Below the pieces are notes generated by a model. That model was not told the origin of the DNA. It saw nothing but the letters and a program-made list of their open reading frames with translations, and did not search any database. This document shows positions 34,715 to 42,740 of a stretch of 64,000 bases of DNA, in pieces. The DNA comes from Larkinella insperata. GTDB lineage: Bacteria; Bacteroidota; Bacteroidia; Cytophagales; Spirosomataceae. How positions within the stretch are numbered: the first letter of the stretch is position 1; every line of letters starts with the position of its first letter. The stretch is taken from positions 4,113,501-4,177,500 of the forward strand of contig NZ_CP110973.1 of assembly GCF_026248825.1 (NCBI RefSeq), in the 5' to 3' direction. Both the position numbers and the translations under genes were made by a program.

Positions 34715-36028
34715 TCAGGCATCCGACGTAACGTAGAGTTTCAGCCGCACGCGGTCGGTGGTGTTTTGCCGGTTGCCCAGCACGGCCCGTTGCAGCCGGC
34801 TCCTCAGCGTGAGGCTTCCGCTGGGCACCTTCAGCAGCATGGGCCGGTTGGCCGACTCGCCCCGCAGCACCCGGTTGATGTGGTTCGTCAGATTGAACAC
34901 GTAGCCATCCTGCAACTCGATTTCATTGGGCAGGTAAGAATAGGTTGCCACCGCCGAGGACTCGCCGGAGGTGTTACCGGGAACTGCTTCGATGGTTTCG
35001 TTCTGGGTATTCGTGAAATAAAGGCCCAGTTCCGCCGGGGGAGGAGCGTTATCGCGGACATCCCGCCGAATGGGCTCGAGTAGGAGTTCCGCCAGATTCA
35101 GGCCCAGGAAGTCTTCGGGTTTCACAAATTGGGTCAACGACGGTATTTCGATGCGGGTATAAAGGGAGGCCGCCGGCAGCACAAACGAGGAATTCTGCGT
35201 GGTTCGGCTGGATAGGGCATCCGTCGCCCGCTGCAAAGCCTGCAGGCCGGTGCCTTGCCGGTCGTTGGTTAGCTGGGTAAACGGCCCGGTCTGAAACGGA
35301 AACAGCAGGTTGTACGCCGTTTGACTGATTTCGTTGTTGCGGTAATACAACCGGATGCCGGAGTTGGCCGAACTCAGGTTGAATGCCAGAAAAACATTGT
35401 TGGGCGATGCGCTCAGGAACGCGAAACCTTTCCAGAAATCGTTCATGGTTTCAACACTGTTGATTTCTTTGCTGATCAGCTTGGTGTAAAACGACCGGGC
35501 CAGCACGTCGGGGATGCGCACCCGAACCTGCCGGGTTGCCGATTTAAATTGCGGAATAAACGACTTCCGGATCAGCGGCTGGGTGGTGTAGGCGACCGAC
35601 TGGGTGTTGTAGTGAACCGCTCCGCTTTCGAGCGGCTTCTGAAGCTGGTGAATCTGAAGCGCAAACGAATTCAACGTATCACCTACCGAATAGGCATAAT
35701 CCATTTCCAGCACCAGGGAGTCGAAGCGAATGCCTTTCTGATCGGGCAGATCATTGGTGGTGTACGACAACGACGCAAAGCCGTTGGCCTGCATCAGACC
35801 CGTCTGGGCGTCGGTCCAGCGGCCGACCAGTACGCTGCTGTCGGAAGAGGTAATGAACGAGTCGGGTACCATCACGGTGGAAAGGTTGACGGTGACCGTA
35901 TCAATGTACTGAATCTGCATTTCGTCGGGCTGAATCAGGCTCTGACCAACATCCAGATCGCCGTTCATACAGGCCGAAAAAAGCAGGCAGACCAGCACGA
36001 GGAGCGCCAGGCGCAAAAAAGTTTGCAT
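34715..36028 (-). CDS. DUF4270 lipoprotein
   Basis: About 437 residues from the ATG at 36028. That start gives a lipoprotein signal MQTFLRLALLVLVCLLFSAC with the cysteine at 20; earlier in-frame ATGs at 36058 and 36169 would bury it. The DUF4270 frame is recognisable: IDTVTVNLSTVMVPDSFITS, a GRWTDAQTGLMQANGFASLS repeat-like segment, and a C-terminal LLKVPSGSLTLRSRLQRAVL strand block. DUF4270 proteins are Bacteroidota surface or periplasmic lipoproteins of unknown function. It closes a minus-strand group of barrel, Kelch and DUF4907 genes. Confidence 0.82.
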   Translation of the reverse strand: MQTFLRLALLVLVCLLFSACMNGDLDVGQSLIQPDEMQIQYIDTVTVNLSTVMVPDSFITSSDSSVLVGRWTDAQTGLMQANGFASLSYTTNDLPDQKGIRFDSLVLEMDYAYSVGDTLNSFALQIHQLQKPLESGAVHYNTQSVAYTTQPLIRKSFIPQFKSATRQVRVRIPDVLARSFYTKLISKEINSVETMNDFWKGFAFLSASPNNVFLAFNLSSANSGIRLYYRNNEISQTAYNLLFPFQTGPFTQLTNDRQGTGLQALQRATDALSSRTTQNSSFVLPAASLYTRIEIPSLTQFVKPEDFLGLNLAELLLEPIRRDVRDNAPPPAELGLYFTNTQNETIEAVPGNTSGESSAVATYSYLPNEIELQDGYVFNLTNHINRVLRGESANRPMLLKVPSGSLTLRSRLQRAVLGNRQNTTDRVRLKLYVTSDA

Positions 36029-36211
36029 GGGGAAGAATTGCTGAAAAAGAGGATACATTTCTGCCCCGAATCGGTTGGGGCCAAGAAAAAGAGTAACTGG
36101 GAGCAACGGTTTCAGCGATTCCGGAAGGCTAAAACCGTTGCGGATACTGTTCGAGTCGTGGCGCATCACGACGCGGGCACGGGGTATGGCCGGGGTAAAT
36201 TCAACGACTGA

Positions 36212-36535
36212 TTAGTGAACCAAGACCCCTAATTGCGCCAGTTCAGACGGCGTGAGCGTTGGGGGAAATTGCCCCCGGCGCAGTTTGGAAACTACGCACT
36301 CGCCCACCCGACGGGCCAGTTGTTCACTGGAAAAACCACGCTGACCGGCCCGACCCGGAACCGTGGGCTGGTCGATGACGGTTTTGCCGTCGGAAACAAT
36401 CTGATAGCCCCAACCCGCCGGGGTCGTAACCGTCTGAAGTTCATATTGCGGCCGGGGATGATACGGGCTGTAGACCGTAATCACGGCCAGCCCTATCAAT
36501 AGAATCGTTAGCGATTGCACCTGTTTGCGGTTCAT
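36212..36535 (-). CDS. DUF4907 family protein
   Basis: 107 residues: one N-terminal membrane or signal segment (VQSLTILLIGLAVITVYSPY), then a small domain with GWGYQIVSDGKTVIDQPTVP, GQRGFSSEQLARRVGECVV and KLRRGQFPPTLTPSELAQLG, which is the DUF4907 pattern. Function unknown. It begins 8 bases after the stop of the Kelch gene, so the two are co-transcribed. The DUF4270 gene follows after a gap of 183 bases. Confidence 0.82.
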   Translation of the reverse strand: MNRKQVQSLTILLIGLAVITVYSPYHPRPQYELQTVTTPAGWGYQIVSDGKTVIDQPTVPGRAGQRGFSSEQLARRVGECVVSKLRRGQFPPTLTPSELAQLGVLVH

Positions 36536-36543
36536 GGCGTCGA

Positions 36544-37599
36544 TTAGTTGCTGTCGGTATCCTGGGTGACGTTCGGATCAAATTCCCACAAGTCGTCGAA
36601 GCGGCCGGAACCGCTGCTGCCCGTAGTGACGTACCCTTTGCCGCTGATGGCAAATCCAAAAGCGTATTGCCGCGCTGATCCTTCGAACGTTCCCTGTTCG
36701 TACCAGTCGTCGGTGGTCGGGTCGTAAACCCAGACGGCGGTGCTGCCGTCACCAAGGGTCACGTAGCCGCGGTTACCGATGGCAAAACCAACCCCGTAAC
36801 TCCGCTGCACCAGTTCATCGTCTTCAAAGTCGCCTTTTTCGATCCAGGTATCCTGGGCGGCATCGTAGGCCCACCAGTCTTTTTCGGCCGAGCCGTTGTT
36901 GTTGCCGGTACCGACATACGCCAGCCCGTCGATTACGAACGAAACGGCACCCAGGCGCTTGGCTCCGCCGTAGCTGGCGGTTTTAGTCCAGGCATCCGTT
37001 GCCGGGTCATACGCCCAGAAATCTTTCAGGTAATTGCCGTCGAAGCCTGTTCCGACGTAGCCTTTGTTGCCCACGGCGAAAGCCACGGCATTCCGGCGGG
37101 CGGTCCCCCCGAAGTCGGCAATGCGCTTCCAGGCGTTGGTCGCGGGGTTGTATTCCCAGAAATCTTTCAGGCGGTCGCTGTTGGCGTTCAGGCCCGTTCC
37201 CAGATACCCTTTCGCTCCGACGGCAAAGCCAACGGCGGTGTTGCGGGCCTCCCCGGCGAAGTCCGCCAGTTGAGTCCAGGTGTTGCGGGACGGATCGTAC
37301 GACCAGAAATCTTTCAGGCGGTCGTTATCGGCGTTCGTGCCCGTACCCATGTAGGCGATGGTGCCGATGACAAAACCGGCCGTAGCGTTGCGGGCCACCC
37401 CCTCGAAGTCGGACCGGCGCTGCCAGTCGCCCAGAACGGCAACGTCTTCTTCGTTGCTGCAACTGACCATAACGCTGCCCCACAGGCTCCAGATCAGGGC
37501 GTAGGCCAGGGTGGAAAAAACCGCCGAACGACGGGTCTTAACACCAGTAATACGTAGTGTGGATGAATAACGCAACAGGCGTTGAACGAAACGTTTCAT
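36544..37599 (-). CDS. Kelch-repeat lipoprotein
   Basis: 351 residues from the ATG at 37599 (MKRFVQRLLRY). After a long basic leader, a hydrophobic segment (AYALIWSLWGSVMVSC) ends in a lipobox cysteine. The next residues SNEED are acidic, as in surface-export signals of Bacteroidota lipoproteins. Six or seven tandem repeats of about 48 residues follow, each with a pattern like DFEGVARNATAGFVIGTIAY and a W-Y/S-Y-DP-T-W core, forming a beta propeller. Galactose oxidase/Kelch proteins commonly bind glycans. It heads the DUF4907 and DUF4270 genes; the barrel gene lies 102 bases upstream. Confidence 0.85.
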   Translation of the reverse strand: MKRFVQRLLRYSSTLRITGVKTRRSAVFSTLAYALIWSLWGSVMVSCSNEEDVAVLGDWQRRSDFEGVARNATAGFVIGTIAYMGTGTNADNDRLKDFWSYDPSRNTWTQLADFAGEARNTAVGFAVGAKGYLGTGLNANSDRLKDFWEYNPATNAWKRIADFGGTARRNAVAFAVGNKGYVGTGFDGNYLKDFWAYDPATDAWTKTASYGGAKRLGAVSFVIDGLAYVGTGNNNGSAEKDWWAYDAAQDTWIEKGDFEDDELVQRSYGVGFAIGNRGYVTLGDGSTAVWVYDPTTDDWYEQGTFEGSARQYAFGFAISGKGYVTTGSSGSGRFDDLWEFDPNVTQDTDSN

Positions 37600-37701
37600 A
37601 GAAAAAGGGGAAAGTGAGTAAACAGAAAAACCCGTCGCCAATCCGGCAACGGAGGGGACACATTAAAAAGACGGTAAAGGCGTAAGAGTCATGGTATTGG
37701 T

Positions 37702-38658
37702 CTACAACGTACGGCGTCGTTTTTCGGACGCAGGTTCGGTACGGTTACCCCGCAGGTGGAACACGCTGGGCATTTTGCGCAAATCATAGCGGAGGGCGTA
37801 GGTATATCGCACGGATACACCCACGCTCCAGCCACGGCCGTTGCCCCGGAGAACGGCGGCTTGCGGCTCCCCGCTGTTCACGCGATAAACGAGGTTGGTG
37901 GTTAACGCATGGCCGATGCCCCAGTACTGGCGGGCAAACAGGCTCAGATCGACGCGTCCGCCGAGCTTGATGAGGTACTCCGCCGAAAGTTCCACCAGAC
38001 CGCTGATTCGGGGGCTTTCCCGGGTTTCACCGCTCATCGAAAGGGTGTCGATCCGGCTGCGGCCCGGCTGACGGTAGCTACTCCCGTAGCTGTAGCCTTC
38101 CACCAGAAAGCGGCTGACCGTTTCACCGGTGTTTGGAATGAGCCCGGCCCCGGCACCTAGCCACAAACCCGCTTTACTGGTCTGTTTGCCAAAGCGCATG
38201 AGCCGTTTTCCGCGCACGACAAAACCGTTTCGGTGGTTTTCAAACCGCAGATCGAGAGCGTTTACGCCCTCGCCGACGATCAGCGTGTTGTGAATGGGGG
38301 AGCGGGCGTAGCCGCCTTCGATGGCCCAGCGTTCGTTGCTGACCCAGCCGATGACGGCGCTCCAGCCGGTTTGGGTGGTGGCTCGGGTACTGATCAATCC
38401 GTTGAATGTTTGACTAAGCTGGCCCCGATCCGACCGGAAGAAACCCTCCATTTTTACATACCAACGCTCCTTTATATACGCTTCGCCGTATCGGGCGACC
38501 AACTGCGTTAAGAAGGTCCGGCGTGCGCTGGCCGAGCGACGCGTCAGATGAGGCTCATCCGGGTACTGGGCCGCAGCGCGGTAATAGTCGGGAACGCTCT
38601 GGGCAAAAGCCGGACAAGCCAGCACGGTGAGCCAGAAGGAAGTGAGAACGGTTTTCAT
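37702..38658 (-). CDS. Predicted outer-membrane beta-barrel protein
   Basis: 318 residues with a signal peptide (MKTVLTSFWLTVLACPAFAQ). The mature part alternates hydrophobic and polar residues with aromatic clusters (RWYVKMEGFFRSDRGQ, GWSAVIGWVSNERWAIEGGY, GVSVRYTYALRYDLRKMPSV), consistent with about 10-12 strands. There is no named family I can assign. It has a long basic C-terminal tail (KMPSVFHLRGN, then SEKRRRTL) beyond the last strand. It precedes the Kelch-DUF4907-DUF4270 group and may be its outer-membrane component. Confidence 0.65.
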   Translation of the reverse strand: MKTVLTSFWLTVLACPAFAQSVPDYYRAAAQYPDEPHLTRRSASARRTFLTQLVARYGEAYIKERWYVKMEGFFRSDRGQLSQTFNGLISTRATTQTGWSAVIGWVSNERWAIEGGYARSPIHNTLIVGEGVNALDLRFENHRNGFVVRGKRLMRFGKQTSKAGLWLGAGAGLIPNTGETVSRFLVEGYSYGSSYRQPGRSRIDTLSMSGETRESPRISGLVELSAEYLIKLGGRVDLSLFARQYWGIGHALTTNLVYRVNSGEPQAAVLRGNGRGWSVGVSVRYTYALRYDLRKMPSVFHLRGNRTEPASEKRRRTL

Positions 38659-38781
38659 GGCGGGAAAGCCAGCTTAGAGGTGTTGCTTATACGAATCAGG
38701 GAAAAAAGTGCCTACAAAGTGTACGAATAAGGTGCTGCACCGGCAGCCGGAGGTTGGCAAAGGGGGCCGTCCGGCGTTTGC

Positions 38782-40248
38782 TCATTGGGGCAACTTGGCG
38801 GTTTTAAAGGCGGTCAGGCTTTTGATCATGCGCCCTCCTCCGGCTTTCCGTTGAATGGATGAGCCCAGCGCCGGTAGCGAATGGCCCGTGGCAACGGCCC
38901 GACGAGCCAGGCGATTTCCGGTGATCTGGTACAATGCTTCGTTGAGCAGCGGTTCGGTGATGTCGCCGAGCGGTTTTAAGACCAGCGGCTCCTGCACTTC
39001 TATGCTGGGGGCAAAACCGGCCGAGTAGTCGGACTGCCCCTGGCTGTTGAACGACTTAAAAACGATTGGCTGCATTCCCCATTTTATCTTTCCGGAATCA
39101 TCAACGATCGTGATGGACCCCACGTTCTTGCCGTAGGTTGTCGTACCGATGGTGGTTACCGTCATGTAGGGGCGAAGGCCGTTGATAATCAATTCGCTGG
39201 AGGAAGCCGTTCCGTCGGTTGTCAGAACGAACACCCGTTGGAGGTTGCCGCCGATGTTCTGCGATTTGTTTAAAAACCGCTGCACGAAGAACTCATCCCC
39301 GTACTCCTGTTTGATGTAGGGCGTCAGCGTCGAATTCCATTCTTCCCGAAAATACACGCTGCTGGTGCTGATGTTTTTCCCGATCAGGCTGGCGAGGTTG
39401 GCCGAGGACGATGTATACCCGCCCGGGTTGTAGCGCAGATCGAGAATCAGTTCGTTGACGCCCCGGGCTTTGAAGTTGCTGAAAATAGCATCCACCTGAT
39501 CGTCGTATTCAGTGCCGCTGCTGTTGTTGGGAGCCGGAACGAACTGGTTGTACACCAGATAACCAACCGTTTTAGTACCTGCGGTATAGATGGAATCCAA
39601 AAATACCGGGTTGGCCTGAAAAACCGTAGCCGTTACCGAAAGGGTCTTGTCGGTATCAACGAGCGCGCTGTTCTGAACCTCCGCCAGCCCGAACGAGTAG
39701 TTGGTGGCCCCGGAGTACAGCAGCGAAGCGTAGTTGGTGGTGGTGATGGGTTGCCCGTTGACCTTGCTGATGATGTCGCCCCGCTTGAAGCCCGCCCGGG
39801 CCGCCGGGGAGTTGGGCAATACGTACAAGACCTGCGCAATGACGTCGGTTGAACCCTGTGAACGCAGGTACAGCATAAATTCCAGGCCCGTGGTGGTTGA
39901 TTCGCCACTCAGCGATGCCGACAGATCATCGGCATTCTCCTCAATCCACGAAAACCGGTCGCCGTCGGGGGCGGCCGTGGCGCTGTACGTGTACAGCAGG
40001 GAGTCAAAAAAATCGGAAGGCGCCAGCGTCAGGTCGGGACTGGCCGGAATTTTATCGTTCCAGTAATAATAATCCCGCATGTTTTCCAGAATCCACTTGT
40101 TAATGGTTTCGTTTTCTGCGGTATTTGAAACGGTTGTGTTCGTGGTCGGTTCAACGAGGTCGGTTTCTCTCTGGCAGGCTGACAGCAGCCAGACCAGCAG
40201 CAGCGTCATGCTCAACCAGACGGGTTTGAGAAGTGGTGTGTGTGTCAT
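38782..40248 (-). CDS. S41 family C-terminal processing-type peptidase, lipoprotein
   Basis: 488 residues from the ATG at 40248, with a lipoprotein signal (LSMTLLLVWLLSAC, then QRETD). An S41 N-terminal helical domain (INKWILENMRDYYYWNDKIP) precedes a PDZ domain (NSPAARAGFKRGDIISKVNG). The catalytic domain has the nucleophile serine in TTDGTASSSELIINGLR and the general-base lysine in TTYGKNVGSI. The protein is complete and probably active in the periplasm or at the surface. A PepSY-like lipoprotein gene lies immediately upstream on the same strand. Confidence 0.9.
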   Translation of the reverse strand: MTHTPLLKPVWLSMTLLLVWLLSACQRETDLVEPTTNTTVSNTAENETINKWILENMRDYYYWNDKIPASPDLTLAPSDFFDSLLYTYSATAAPDGDRFSWIEENADDLSASLSGESTTTGLEFMLYLRSQGSTDVIAQVLYVLPNSPAARAGFKRGDIISKVNGQPITTTNYASLLYSGATNYSFGLAEVQNSALVDTDKTLSVTATVFQANPVFLDSIYTAGTKTVGYLVYNQFVPAPNNSSGTEYDDQVDAIFSNFKARGVNELILDLRYNPGGYTSSSANLASLIGKNISTSSVYFREEWNSTLTPYIKQEYGDEFFVQRFLNKSQNIGGNLQRVFVLTTDGTASSSELIINGLRPYMTVTTIGTTTYGKNVGSITIVDDSGKIKWGMQPIVFKSFNSQGQSDYSAGFAPSIEVQEPLVLKPLGDITEPLLNEALYQITGNRLARRAVATGHSLPALGSSIQRKAGGGRMIKSLTAFKTAKLPQ

Positions 40249-40344
40249 AAGAGTATTTCGAGTTGTATTCGGGTGCGTTGGGTAGAAACGCAAAGGTGCT
40301 TTTCACCGGCCGCCGTACCGCTAAGCCGGGGAGATAAAGGGCAT

Positions 40345-41181
40345 TTAACGCCGTTGTTTCAGGATCTGTTTGAAAGCGCCATCGGCTCCAAACAGCAGAG
40401 CCACCAGTTTTCCGTCGCTGGTTTTTACCCAGACCACCCACTCGCCATTCGCATTTTTGGCGGCTTTCTGAAGGGTCGAACCGGCGTAATTCTGTGTAAC
40501 GTGAGACGTTACGGCCGCGGGCAGATCAGCCACGGCCACTTCCGTATAATTGCCGCGCAGCGGTTTCGTTACTTCCTTGTTGAACGTACCGTCGGTGTTG
40601 AACAGCAGGGTTTTCGACTGGTCGCTCACCACAATCATCACCAGATAACCGCGCGTGCTGTCTTTGGCCGCCGTTTTTAGTTCGGCACCGGCGTAGTTCG
40701 CCGTGATGTAGCTGGTAATGGCCGCCGGAAGGTCCGTCAGGGCAATCTGCTCCAGGTTACCTTTCGAACCGTGCCCCCGGCCTTTTCCGCCCCGGCCGCC
40801 GTGCTTACCACCGCCCGCTTTGATCGCCAGTTCCTCGTTGAACGTACCGTCGGCGTTGAACAACAGCGCTTTGGCTTCGTCGTTCTGCGTAATGGCGACC
40901 AGGAAGTTTCCGGTATCGTCCTTGGCGGCATACTCAACGGTCGCTCCCGCGTAGGTGGCAGAAATGTAGTTGGTGACGGCTGCCGGCAGGTCTGTTACGG
41001 CAATCCTGGTAATCTTACGCTTGCAGAAAAAGCCCGAACTATCGGAAGCCAGGCGGGCGGTGCTGGTGGTAGCGATGGCTGAATCAGAATCTGGCGTAAT
41101 TGACTGTACCTGCTCATTCCGATTACACCCGTACAAAACAACACCCAGAACGGTCGACGCGATTAAAATGAATTGTTTCAT
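40345..41181 (-). CDS. Triple PepSY-like domain lipoprotein
   Basis: 278 residues with a lipoprotein signal (MKQFILIASTVLGVVLYGC). Three tandem repeats of about 65-70 residues each contain a near-identical core: AVTDLPAAVTNYISATYAGA, ALTDLPAAITSYITANYAGA and AVADLPAAVTSHVTQNYAGS, each followed by a lysine-rich strand and LLFNADGTFNEE-type hairpin. The first and second are joined by a Gly/His/Lys-rich linker (KHGGRGGKGRGHGSKG). The pattern fits the PepSY-like family, some of whose relatives inhibit peptidases. The S41 peptidase gene is next downstream on the same strand. Confidence 0.8.
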   Translation of the reverse strand: MKQFILIASTVLGVVLYGCNRNEQVQSITPDSDSAIATTSTARLASDSSGFFCKRKITRIAVTDLPAAVTNYISATYAGATVEYAAKDDTGNFLVAITQNDEAKALLFNADGTFNEELAIKAGGGKHGGRGGKGRGHGSKGNLEQIALTDLPAAITSYITANYAGAELKTAAKDSTRGYLVMIVVSDQSKTLLFNTDGTFNKEVTKPLRGNYTEVAVADLPAAVTSHVTQNYAGSTLQKAAKNANGEWVVWVKTSDGKLVALLFGADGAFKQILKQRR

Positions 41182-41227
41182 GTTTAACGTATATGAGATA
41201 ATTGGTTGGTAATGCGATGGTTGATAC

Positions 41228-41893
41228 TCAGGAATCCTGTTTCAGCGAACCCGTCGTGATGCTGGGTTCGGTCCGGTAAAAATCGTAAAGACGCCGGCCA
41301 ATCAGCTCGTGGCTGATGGCGTTCAGCCGTTCGCGGTCGCCGGTGATAAAAAACTCCTCCCGCGAATCGATCAGCGCCTGCACATCGAACACCCGAAAGC
41401 CCCGGTAACGGCCTTCGCTTTTCAGGAGGTCGCTGCCTTTCCGGCGCAGCCAGCCGCTGACCGGTTCGCGGTGGGGGAAGGGCGTCAGCAGAATCACCCG
41501 GTGCCGGTGAAACCGCAGCGTTTCCAGGATGCGCGCCAGTTGCTGATGAACTTCGCGCAGGGGCCGAACCCGGTCGAGCCACCACTGGATGCGGACGGCC
41601 CACGCCATGGCGTACTCCCGGAGTCGCTCGCCGGTTGTGGGGCGGAGCGCCAGCCCGGAGTCGCGCAGGTGGCGGTTGGCCACCTGCAGAATAATCAAAT
41701 CATACCGCTGAAGCGGCACCCGCTGCAAAACGTCCGCGATGGTACACAGCGCCATCGGAGCGTGGTAGGTTACAACGACCTCCTGACCACTGCGCTCTAG
41801 TTGTTGCACAAACTGGTCGAGGTAACTTTGTCGGGAAGTCAGGCCTGCGTCGTAGTGAAGACTGTCCGCAATGACCAACAAATGCATTTTCAT
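41228..41893 (-). CDS. SGNH-hydrolase-like protein
   Basis: 221 residues from the ATG at 41893 (MKMHLLVIADSLHYDAGLTS). The opening resembles the GDSL block with the nucleophile serine in VIADSLHYD, and a later VILLTPFPHREPVSG resembles block III. The expected C-terminal D-x-x-H dyad reads NAISHE, with asparagine in place of aspartate, so hydrolase activity is uncertain. No signal peptide. A longer frame to 42106 would add a poor leader. The sigma-factor gene is divergent from it. Confidence 0.5.
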   Translation of the reverse strand: MKMHLLVIADSLHYDAGLTSRQSYLDQFVQQLERSGQEVVVTYHAPMALCTIADVLQRVPLQRYDLIILQVANRHLRDSGLALRPTTGERLREYAMAWAVRIQWWLDRVRPLREVHQQLARILETLRFHRHRVILLTPFPHREPVSGWLRRKGSDLLKSEGRYRGFRVFDVQALIDSREEFFITGDRERLNAISHELIGRRLYDFYRTEPSITTGSLKQDS

Positions 41894-42137
41894 TGCTTGG
41901 TAAATTCTGGCGTCCGGGTCGGAGGGGAGACGGCCCTGTTCCGCGCCGACCCGATTTCCAACGATACAATTGCCATTACGCCCGGGACCGGTACACCGTT
42001 GCAGCGCAGGGCGAAAAAAAACAGAAAATCTTGGGGTGAAAAAAAGTTGAAAAAAATGGCCGACGGCTGCAACACCGGGCCTGATGTTGGCGTATTGGTT
42101 AAGCATGAGCGAATCATTTACTTAAATCGTTACGGCC

Positions 42138-42740
42138 TTGTTTTTTCGAAAGCGCCCTTCCTTCGCGGAAAACGATATTGATAGTGTGATTGAAGCCTGC
42201 CGCAACCACGACGCGCAGGCTCAGCGGGTGTTGTTTAAAAAGTTTTACGGCTATTCCAAAAGTATCTGTCTGCGGTATTCGGCAACTTCGGAGGAAGCCG
42301 AGGAGGTGTTGAACGAAAGCTTCCTGAAAGTATTTCAACGGTTGCATCAGTACGATGCGTCTCACCCCTTCAAGGCCTGGTTGCGGTCGATTCTGATCAA
42401 TACGGCCATCAGCTATTACCGCAAATACCACAAACTGGATATGAGTGTGCTGGAAGCCGGACAGGACGTGCCGTTCGAAGACAATGTGATTGATCGAATC
42501 TCGGCTGACGAAATTCTGGCACTGGTTCAGCAACTGCCACCCGCTTACCGTACGGTGTTTTCCATGCATGTAGTCGATGGCTACAGCCTTCGGGAAATTG
42601 CCGAGGTGTTGCAGAGCAACGAAGCCACGGTCCGCTCTCATTTTCTGCGGTCACGGCAGCGCCTACAGCAGGCAATTCGGTCTGCTTATCCACATCTCTT
42701 TCCATCCGATCCTGCTCCAGTACGTTACTATGAAAACTGA
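42138..42740 (+). CDS. ECF-family RNA polymerase sigma factor
   Basis: 200 residues with a TTG start (MFFRKRPSFAENDIDSVIEA). Region 2 is YSATSEEAEEVLNESFLKVF and the HPFKAWLRSILINTAISYYR block; region 4 is LPPAYRTVFSMHVVDGYSLR followed by the helix-turn-helix EIAEVLQSNEATVRSHFLRS. The sequence is that of the Bacteroidota group linked to envelope signalling. The last 11 bases overlap the next gene (ATGAAAACTGA), which implies translational coupling with a probable anti-sigma partner. A GTG near 42185 is a weaker start. Confidence 0.92.
   Translation: MFFRKRPSFAENDIDSVIEACRNHDAQAQRVLFKKFYGYSKSICLRYSATSEEAEEVLNESFLKVFQRLHQYDASHPFKAWLRSILINTAISYYRKYHKLDMSVLEAGQDVPFEDNVIDRISADEILALVQQLPPAYRTVFSMHVVDGYSLREIAEVLQSNEATVRSHFLRSRQRLQQAIRSAYPHLFPSDPAPVRYYEN

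Noticed and set aside
41228..42106. Long start for the SGNH-like protein
   Set aside because: The extra 71 residues overlap the region upstream of the sigma gene and look unrelated; the ATG at 41893 places the GDSL-like block at the N-terminus as expected.
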